This document shows positions 58,436 to 64,000 of a DNA stretch of 64,000 nucleotides, one piece after another; within the stretch, counting starts at the first letter, position 1, and each line of letters starts with the position of its first letter. The stretch spans positions 62,001-126,000 of the forward strand of contig JADLAT010000003.1 of the NCBI GenBank assembly GCA_020848095.1, read 5' to 3'. This stretch comes from Alphaproteobacteria bacterium (lineage in GTDB: Bacteria > Pseudomonadota > Alphaproteobacteria > Micavibrionales > Micavibrionaceae). The notes beneath the pieces are model-generated. The model was not told the DNA's origin, searched no databases, and saw only the letters and a list, made by a program, of their open reading frames with translations. The translations under genes and the position numbers were made by a program.

Positions 58436-59224
58436 TTATTTTTGCAGCAGCGCCCGCACCGCGCCCGCTATATCGGGCTGGCGCATCAGGCTTTCCCCGA
58501 TCAAGAAACCAGCATAGCCTTCCGCCCTGAGTTTGGCAATTTCCGCATGGCCAGAGATGCCGCTCTCGGCAATTTTTAGAATTTCCGCCGGAATTTTTGC
58601 GGCAAGAATACTGGATGTGGCGATATCAACATCCAGCGTTTTAAGATTACGATTATTAACCCCGATCATTTCAGGCGATAGAGCCAGAGCGCGATCAAGC
58701 TCCGCCTCATTATGAACCTCAATCAGCACATCCATGCCAAGATCCTTGGCAAAATCATAGAGCTGGCGGGCCAGATCATCACGCAACGCCGCCATAATCA
58801 GCAAAACACAATCAGCCCCCAAGGCCCGCGATTCAAATATCTGATAGGGATCAATCATGAAATCTTTTCGTAAGACCGGGAGCGCAGATACCGTTCTTAC
58901 AATCTTCAAATACTCATCGCGCCCTTGAAAATAAGGCTCATCCGTCAAAACGGATAAACAGGCCGCACCGCTTTGCTCGTAGATCGTGGCAATCTCCGCA
59001 GGATTAAAATCCTCGCGAATCAGCCCCTTGCTCGGCGATGCCTTTTTAAGCTCAGTAATGAGGGCAGGGCCATCCGCCGTCTTTTCGCGCAGCGCTTTTA
59101 TAAAACCGCGCGGCGCAGGCTGCAGCGCCGCCAAGGCTTTGATGTCCTCAAGCGGAAACAAATTGCGTCGCTCCTCAACATGAATCCTCTTACGCTCGCA
59201 GATAGCCTCCAGAACGCCGCTCAT
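58436..59224 (-). CDS. trpC: Indole-3-glycerol phosphate synthase
   Basis: TrpC closes the indole ring in tryptophan synthesis from CdRP. The TIM barrel shows ELKKASPSKG with the catalytic lysine, LSVLTDEPYFQG, VLRKDFMIDPYQI, GVNNRNLKT and SGISGHAEI. 262 residues, monofunctional and not fused to TrpF. Its ATG lies directly at the trpD stop, giving a tight trpD-trpC pair. The usual alphaproteobacterial followers moaC and moeA are missing here. Confidence 0.97.
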   Translation of the reverse strand: MSGVLEAICERKRIHVEERRNLFPLEDIKALAALQPAPRGFIKALREKTADGPALITELKKASPSKGLIREDFNPAEIATIYEQSGAACLSVLTDEPYFQGRDEYLKIVRTVSALPVLRKDFMIDPYQIFESRALGADCVLLIMAALRDDLARQLYDFAKDLGMDVLIEVHNEAELDRALALSPEMIGVNNRNLKTLDVDIATSSILAAKIPAEILKIAESGISGHAEIAKLRAEGYAGFLIGESLMRQPDIAGAVRALLQK

Positions 59225-60238
59225 TTATCCGGCCCCGCGCGAAAAGACGATATAATCTTTTAGCGTTTGCAACGCCATACCCTGCTCTAAAGCTTCGGTG
59301 GCTTTTTTAATGCCCTGTTTAAGATCCGCCGCGCTGCCGTGAACCACGAGAGCTGCCGCCGCATTCGCCAGAACGATATCGTGATAGGCCCCTTTTTGCC
59401 CCTCCAGCAAGGCCCGAAGCGCCAGCGCATTTTCGTTAACATCCCCGCCTTGCAGCTTATCAACCGGAGAGATGGGCAATCCAAAATCCTCAGGCGTCAG
59501 GGTTTTTTCCAAAACCTGTCCCTCTTCCTCCAGCATGGCCACAAAGGTCGGCCCGGAAATACTGATCTCATCAAGCCCATCTTCGCCATGCACCACCCAT
59601 GCTTTTTTAGCATTCAGGTTTTTTAAGGTTTGCAGCATGGGCAACACCCATTTTTTATCGAATACGCCGATGAGCTGGCGCCGTGCACCTGCCGGATTAA
59701 TCAGCGGCCCCAGAAGGTTGAAAATGGTCCGAACACCAAGCTGCCTGCGCACCGACATAACATGCTTCATGGCCGGATGATGATGGGGCGCCATGAGAAA
59801 CGCAAAATGAAATTTCTCCAGCGCTTCCTCCAGAGCCTCAACCGAAAGATCGAGATTAACCCCCAGTGTTTCCAGCACATCCGCGGCCCCCGACCGGGAG
59901 CTTGAAGCGCGGTTTCCATGTTTGGCAACCGGCACGCCGCAGGCCGCAACGACCAACGCAACAGCAGTGGAAATATTAACCGTCCCCGCGTTATCACCGC
60001 CCGTTCCGCAGCAATCAACAACGCCGTAGGGGGCCTTGATCGTTTTAGCCTTGGAACGCAAAACACGGGCGGCCCCCGTCAATTCCTCAACCGTTTCACC
60101 ACGCGCGGAAAGCCCCAGCAGAAAATCCGCCAGATCAATCTCACAAAACGCACCCTCCATGATGGCATTCATAGCGGCAATCATCTGGTCTTCAGATAAA
60201 GAAATGCCGTCTTGCACGCGCTTTAAATATTCATTCAT
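59225..60238 (-). CDS. trpD: Anthranilate phosphoribosyltransferase
   Basis: TrpD joins anthranilate to PRPP. The PRPP-binding DCCGTGGDNAGTVNIST near residue 75, VAKHGNRASSSRSGAADVLE and RTIFNLLGPLINPA are diagnostic. The ATG at 60238 gives 338 residues, the family length; the frame extends to 60289 but would overlap trpG. It lies 10 bases after trpG. Confidence 0.96.
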   Translation of the reverse strand: MNEYLKRVQDGISLSEDQMIAAMNAIMEGAFCEIDLADFLLGLSARGETVEELTGAARVLRSKAKTIKAPYGVVDCCGTGGDNAGTVNISTAVALVVAACGVPVAKHGNRASSSRSGAADVLETLGVNLDLSVEALEEALEKFHFAFLMAPHHHPAMKHVMSVRRQLGVRTIFNLLGPLINPAGARRQLIGVFDKKWVLPMLQTLKNLNAKKAWVVHGEDGLDEISISGPTFVAMLEEEGQVLEKTLTPEDFGLPISPVDKLQGGDVNENALALRALLEGQKGAYHDIVLANAAAALVVHGSAADLKQGIKKATEALEQGMALQTLKDYIVFSRGAG

Positions 60239-60248
60239 GATGGTTGTT

Positions 60249-60815
60249 TTATAGGAGGCTGATAAAGTTTTCAAGCATCGCGCGGCCATGCTGCGTGGCG
60301 ATGCTTTCCGGATGGAACTGGACGCCGTGCACAGGTTTTACCCGGTGACACAGCCCCATGATAATACCGTCTGCCGATTCTGCTGTAATCTCAAGGCTGG
60401 CGGGCAAAGTTTCTTTCTCTACAATAAGGGAGTGATAGCGTGCCACGTCAAACGGAGAGGGCAGACCGGCAAAAACACTTTTTCCCTCATGCACGACCGC
60501 AGATATTTTACCGTGCAGCGGCGTCGTCTTAACGATCCTGCCACCAAAGGCCTGTCCGATCGTTTGATGCCCGAGGCAAACGCCCAGCAAGGGCACATCT
60601 TTCTCCGCCGCCGCCTCGACCAGAGCAAGGCAAATTCCGGCATGATCCGGATCACTCGGCCCCGGAGAGATAACAATGCCCTTGGGCATAAGCTTGAAAA
60701 CATCCTCTACGCTCAAGCTGTCATTACGGTGGACCTGCGTTTGCACGCCGAGATCCCCGAAATACTGGACGAGGTTGTAGGTAAAGCTGTCGTAATTGTC
60801 GATGAGCACGATCAT
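60249..60815 (-). CDS. trpG: Anthranilate synthase component II (glutamine amidotransferase)
   Basis: TrpG provides ammonia to TrpE. It begins [18 protein letters not shown], has the nucleophile in [16 protein letters not shown] and the triad in VQFHPESI. 188 residues from the ATG at 60815; an ATG three codons earlier (60824) is possible. Its start is only 32 bases from the divergent gene at 60848, and its usual partner trpE lies beyond that gene, so its transcription is unusual. Confidence 0.96.
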   Translation of the reverse strand: MIVLIDNYDSFTYNLVQYFGDLGVQTQVHRNDSLSVEDVFKLMPKGIVISPGPSDPDHAGICLALVEAAAEKDVPLLGVCLGHQTIGQAFGGRIVKTTPLHGKISAVVHEGKSVFAGLPSPFDVARYHSLIVEKETLPASLEITAESADGIIMGLCHRVKPVHGVQFHPESIATQHGRAMLENFISLL

Positions 60816-60847
60816 GGAGTGCATTTTATGCGCGGAGGGCTTGGTAA

Positions 60848-62125
60848 ATGCAAGGGTTTTTGTTTACGCCCCTTGCGCGTAACAGTATGCTTCTTTTTAT
60901 GAAACGCTACGCCAACCCCAGAGGAACGCTCCTCTTTATTCTTCTCGCTGTCTGCCTGATGATTGTGGTGGATTTTATTTTCGGCGGCCTGTTAAGGCCT
61001 TCGCCGCCGCCATCCTATCCGGCACAGATTGAACGCGCTCCGGACATTTCCGAAGCGCCTCAGGCGAAGACGCCCCCAGCGCCGCAGCCTGTGGAGGAAT
61101 CCTTATTCCTGCCGCCTGACCCGGCCCGGGCCGGGGGGCCGTTTTCAATACCGACCACGCCCGGAATCTTGGGGTCGCAGCCCGCAGCCGAGCCCGAAAC
61201 AGCGGAGCAGACTACGCTGAAGCTAGCCAGCCTGCCGGAATCACCAGCCGAACAGGCGATCAAACTGCCAAAGGCAAAACCCTATAAAGCGCCCGTTATC
61301 GTCAAAGGACACCCTAAAATCGCCATCATTATTGATGATATGGGTGTGGACCGCCGCCGCAGCCGGGAAATTATCGGGATAGATGCAAAACTGACTCTGG
61401 CTTTTCTACCTTACGCACAAAATCTGGATGATCTTGTAAAGGAAGCCCGAAACACCGGACACGAGCTTATGATTCATATGCCGATGGAGGCCATGAATGG
61501 CGATTTGAATCTGGGCGGGATTGCCCTGCGCGAGGGTATGGATGAGGCCACAATGGATGCACAGCTCGAACAGGCCTTTGCGGCCTTCACGGGATATAAG
61601 GGTATGAACAACCATATGGGCAGCCGGCTGACCAGAGATACCAAGGCCATGGCGCAGGTAATGCAGGCCTTAAAGCAAAGGGGGCTTTATTTCGTGGATT
61701 CCAAAACCATCAACGATTCCGTGGCCGCCGATGTCGCACGTGCTCACGGCCTGCGCACCGGGGAGCGCGATGTTTTTCTGGATCATCAGGAGACCGATGA
61801 ATTTGTCCGCAGCGCCTTGCACAATCTGGAAGCCGTTGCCCGGCGCAAGGGCTATGCCATCGCCATTGGACACCCTAAAGACGTGACCATTCGCGGGCTT
61901 AAAGCCTGGGCGCAGGACGCACAGGAAAGGGGCTATGTTCTGGTCCATGCGAGCGAAATCCTGCAAACGCCCGCAGCGCCGCCGAAAATTGCGGGAGATT
62001 TTGAAAGAGTAGAAGAAAGAGAAGGCGGCGCGGAGGAGGGTGCGGAGCAAAACCCCAAGCCCCTCACGATCATGCCTGACGCCGCACCCTTGAATATTCA
62101 AGGGCCAGCTCTGCCGCCCGAATAA
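60848..62125 (+). CDS. Divergent polysaccharide deacetylase family protein (YibQ-like)
   Basis: The 425-residue protein has one N-terminal transmembrane anchor (about residues 27-47), a proline/alanine/glutamate-rich linker to about residue 150, then the deacetylase-like domain from [17 protein letters not shown] through [24 protein letters not shown] and [11 protein letters not shown] to about residue 375. The family (YibQ, DUF610) resembles NodB-type deacetylases and is thought to act in the periplasm; a substrate is not known. ATG 60848 has a strong GGAGGG site eight bases upstream. It sits antisense between trpG and trpE and its 3' end overlaps trpE by 56 bases. Confidence 0.87.
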   Translation: MQGFLFTPLARNSMLLFMKRYANPRGTLLFILLAVCLMIVVDFIFGGLLRPSPPPSYPAQIERAPDISEAPQAKTPPAPQPVEESLFLPPDPARAGGPFSIPTTPGILGSQPAAEPETAEQTTLKLASLPESPAEQAIKLPKAKPYKAPVIVKGHPKIAIIIDDMGVDRRRSREIIGIDAKLTLAFLPYAQNLDDLVKEARNTGHELMIHMPMEAMNGDLNLGGIALREGMDEATMDAQLEQAFAAFTGYKGMNNHMGSRLTRDTKAMAQVMQALKQRGLYFVDSKTINDSVAADVARAHGLRTGERDVFLDHQETDEFVRSALHNLEAVARRKGYAIAIGHPKDVTIRGLKAWAQDAQERGYVLVHASEILQTPAAPPKIAGDFERVEEREGGAEEGAEQNPKPLTIMPDAAPLNIQGPALPPE

Positions 62126-63599
62126 GGGCTTTTGATTTATTCAGGGTTTCTTGATACTCAAACTCAGGATCGCTGTCCGCCACAACGCCGCCGCCCGCCT
62201 GTACGTAAACTTTGCCATCCTTGACCAGCGCCGTCCGCAGAGCAATACAGGTATCAAGCGCGCCATTCCCGGAAAAATAGCCCACACCGCCCGCATAAAC
62301 GCCCCGGCGGTTGCTTTCCAGTTCATCTATAATTTCCATGGCACGCACCTTCGGCGCGCCACTGACCGTGCCCGCAGGAAATCCGGCAAAAAAAGCATCC
62401 ACAATATCCAAAGTGCTTTTCAAACGGCCAACGACATTGGATACAATGTGCATGACATGAGAATACCGCTCAATGACAAAGGAATCCGTAACCTTGACCG
62501 AACCAAATTCGGCAACGCGGCCCACATCATTCCGACCAAGATCCAGCAGCATTAAATGCTCGGCCCGCTCTTTTTCATCGGCCAGAAGCTCCTGCGCCAG
62601 CGCATTATCCTCCTCCGGCGTTTCCCCGCGTTTACGCGTCCCCGCTATGGGGCGAACCGTCACTTCGCCATCACGCACCCGCACCAGAATTTCCGGGCTG
62701 GCCCCCACCAGATGAAACCCGTCAAAGGCAAGATAGAACAAAAAGGGCGATGGGTTTAAACGGCGCAGAGATCTATAAAGATCAAAAGCGGGCAGGTCAA
62801 AATCCACCGCAAAACGCTGGCTCGGCACGACCTGAAAAATTTCGCCTTCATAGATATACTCAACCGCCTTTTTCACGGTGGCATGATACGCCGCGCGGGT
62901 TGTGCAGGAATGCACCGTTAGCGGTGTTTGAATGGCCGATCCCGCCGCATTTTTATCCAAAGGAACAGGGCGGCTCAGCTTTTCCATCGCCACCGCGATC
63001 AAGGCGCTGGCTTCCTTAAAAACCACAGAAGCTTTCTTTTGCGTATTGCCCGAATGAGCATAAACAGGCGCAACAAGAGTCAAGAGCTGTTTCACATTGT
63101 CAAAAATAGCGAGCAGGGAAGGGCGCATCAAAACACTATCGGGAATCCCCAGCGTGTCAGGGTTGGCGGCAGGAATATCCTCCACCAGCCGCACCATATC
63201 ATAGCCCACATAACCGAATAATCCCGAAACCGCCATGGGCGGCAGCTCCGGCGGAATGTTATCAATGCGGCAGGCCTGAATATGCGCGCGCAGGGATTCC
63301 AGCGGAGCGTTCGCCGCCGCTGTCCAGACCCCTTCAGCATTACCGATTTCAACTTCAGCGTTTTTACATCTCCAGATCAGATCCGGTTTAAAACCAATAA
63401 TGGAATACCGCCCCAGAACATTTCCACCCTCAACCGATTCCAGCAAGAAGGAGTAGGGCTCCGCCTCACAAAGCTTCAGCGCTGCACTGACGGGGGTTTC
63501 AAGATCGCCGGGAATCGTTATCCAGACAAGTTGCGTCTGTCCGCTTTCAAAGCAATCCGTAAAGTCCTGCACATCGGGGCTAAGGGTCGATATCTTCAT
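62070..63599 (-). CDS. trpE: Anthranilate synthase component I
   Basis: TrpE converts chorismate and ammonia to anthranilate. The feedback site LLESVEGG lies near residue 52 and the chorismate-binding core shows RYSHVMHIVSNVVG, FPAGTVSGAPKVRAMEII and YVQAGGGVVADSDPEFEYQE by segment. 509 residues, separate from TrpG, as in most bacteria and unlike the fused rhizobial TrpEG. The first gene of the trp set; the PpiD-like gene ends 2 bases upstream, so they are probably cotranscribed. Its last 56 bases overlap the convergent deacetylase gene. Confidence 0.96.
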   Translation of the reverse strand: MKISTLSPDVQDFTDCFESGQTQLVWITIPGDLETPVSAALKLCEAEPYSFLLESVEGGNVLGRYSIIGFKPDLIWRCKNAEVEIGNAEGVWTAAANAPLESLRAHIQACRIDNIPPELPPMAVSGLFGYVGYDMVRLVEDIPAANPDTLGIPDSVLMRPSLLAIFDNVKQLLTLVAPVYAHSGNTQKKASVVFKEASALIAVAMEKLSRPVPLDKNAAGSAIQTPLTVHSCTTRAAYHATVKKAVEYIYEGEIFQVVPSQRFAVDFDLPAFDLYRSLRRLNPSPFLFYLAFDGFHLVGASPEILVRVRDGEVTVRPIAGTRKRGETPEEDNALAQELLADEKERAEHLMLLDLGRNDVGRVAEFGSVKVTDSFVIERYSHVMHIVSNVVGRLKSTLDIVDAFFAGFPAGTVSGAPKVRAMEIIDELESNRRGVYAGGVGYFSGNGALDTCIALRTALVKDGKVYVQAGGGVVADSDPEFEYQETLNKSKALIRAAELALEYSRVRRQA

Positions 63600-63601
63600 A
63601 T

Positions 63602-64000
63602 TTACGGCTGTTCACTCTGGCGGTCATAGGTCTGCGCCAGCAAACGCTCGTTAATGGACGCGCCGTATTTCAAGCGTTGCGCCTCCATATATAGGGTATA
63701 GGCCTCATTCTCCATTTCGCGCACAAGCACCGGCTTTCTCTTTGCCATACCTTCAGGAGACAACGCACCGCTGGCCTCAATGGCAGTTACACGCGCAATA
63801 GCCGCACCACCCTCAATATCCAGAACAAAAAGCTCATCCTTCGGAGCTTCAAAAACAGCCATCAACGCGGGATAGGTCAGAATATCTTTCGGCTCCTGCG
63901 TCCGGGTCAGGCCCGAGAGTTTCTGCGTTTGCTTTTTATAGGTTCTGGCCGCATCGGCAAAGCTGGATTTTTCACTTTGAAGCGTGCTCAGGATTTCAAG
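63602..64000 (-). CDS. PpiD/SurA-like peptidylprolyl isomerase, C-terminal part (5' end outside window)
   Basis: The minus-strand frame has no stop from 63604 to the window edge, so this is the last about 132 codons of a longer gene. The visible part contains LSGLTRTQ and YPALMAVFEAPKDEL, then GGAAIARVTAI, and ends in a helical charged stretch. This resembles the C-terminal region of periplasmic foldases of the PpiD/SurA type, and a ppiD-like gene directly upstream of trpE is the usual alphaproteobacterial order. The isomerase domain itself is outside, so the call leans on context. Confidence 0.7.
   Translation of the reverse strand, partial: LEILSTLQSEKSSFADAARTYKKQTQKLSGLTRTQEPKDILTYPALMAVFEAPKDELFVLDIEGGAAIARVTAIEASGALSPEGMAKRKPVLVREMENEAYTLYMEAQRLKYGASINERLLAQTYDRQSEQP

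Overview
The window reads as a chromosomal segment of an alphaproteobacterium, and nearly all of it is housekeeping sequence. Three things support this. The gene order nuo - birA - coaX - rnj - DUF1467 - proS - lolCD - dnaE, followed by rpsB-tsf-pyrH-frr-uppS-cdsA-dxr-rseP-bamA-skp-lpxD-fabZ-lpxA-lpxI-lpxB, gltA/gltX, comEC, lexA and trp, is the arrangement familiar from that class. A direct-repeat GTTC-N7-GTTC LexA box of the alphaproteobacterial type precedes lexA. The DUF1467 gene is typical of the class. I cannot name an order or species from sequence alone.

Layout. 1-5.6 kb: 3' end of lon, hupB with its terminator, tRNA-Val(UAC), ispG, a GabD-type aldehyde dehydrogenase, alanine dehydrogenase and tRNA-Asp(GUC). 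5.7-26.5 kb: a complete 14-gene complex I set (nuoA-N), cut into three blocks. nuoABCD-X-EF is followed by a probable independent small RNA gene, a small membrane-protein gene and the antisense purL-purQ pair. nuoG-(MazG-like)-nuoHI is followed by an antisense outer-membrane acyloxyacyl-hydrolase-like gene. nuoJKLMN then runs into birA, coaX and RNase J. 26.5-37.4 kb: birA, coaX, rnj, two small membrane/secreted proteins, an archaeal/eukaryotic-type proS, lolC, lolD and dnaE. 37.4-52.5 kb: a structured leader before rpsB, tsf, a strong terminator, then pyrH-frr-uppS-cdsA-dxr-rseP, bamA-skp and the lipid A genes lpxD-fabZ-lpxA-lpxI-lpxB. 52.5-64 kb: gltA and gltX (minus), comEC (plus), lexA and trpCDG (minus), a polysaccharide-deacetylase-like gene (plus) lodged between trpG and trpE, then trpE and the 3' end of a PpiD/SurA-like foldase gene.

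The genes cover respiration (complex I), translation (rpsB, tsf, frr, proS, gltX, tRNAs), envelope building (undecaprenyl-PP and CDP-DAG synthesis, BamA/Skp, Lol, lipid A), isoprenoid synthesis (ispG, dxr), replication and SOS control (dnaE, lexA), and purine and tryptophan synthesis. I found no insertion sequence, prophage, CRISPR array or clear genomic island.

The observations most worth following are the promoter-structured RNA-terminator unit at about 10.85-11.06 kb, the unrecognised ORF inside the nuo operon (8590-8907), the rpsB leader, the non-alphaproteobacterial type of ProS at a conserved locus, the 967-residue PurL carrying a PurS-like N-terminus, and the antisense genes embedded in the nuo and trp operons. 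Searches could not be run, so family calls rest on motifs and remembered family features.
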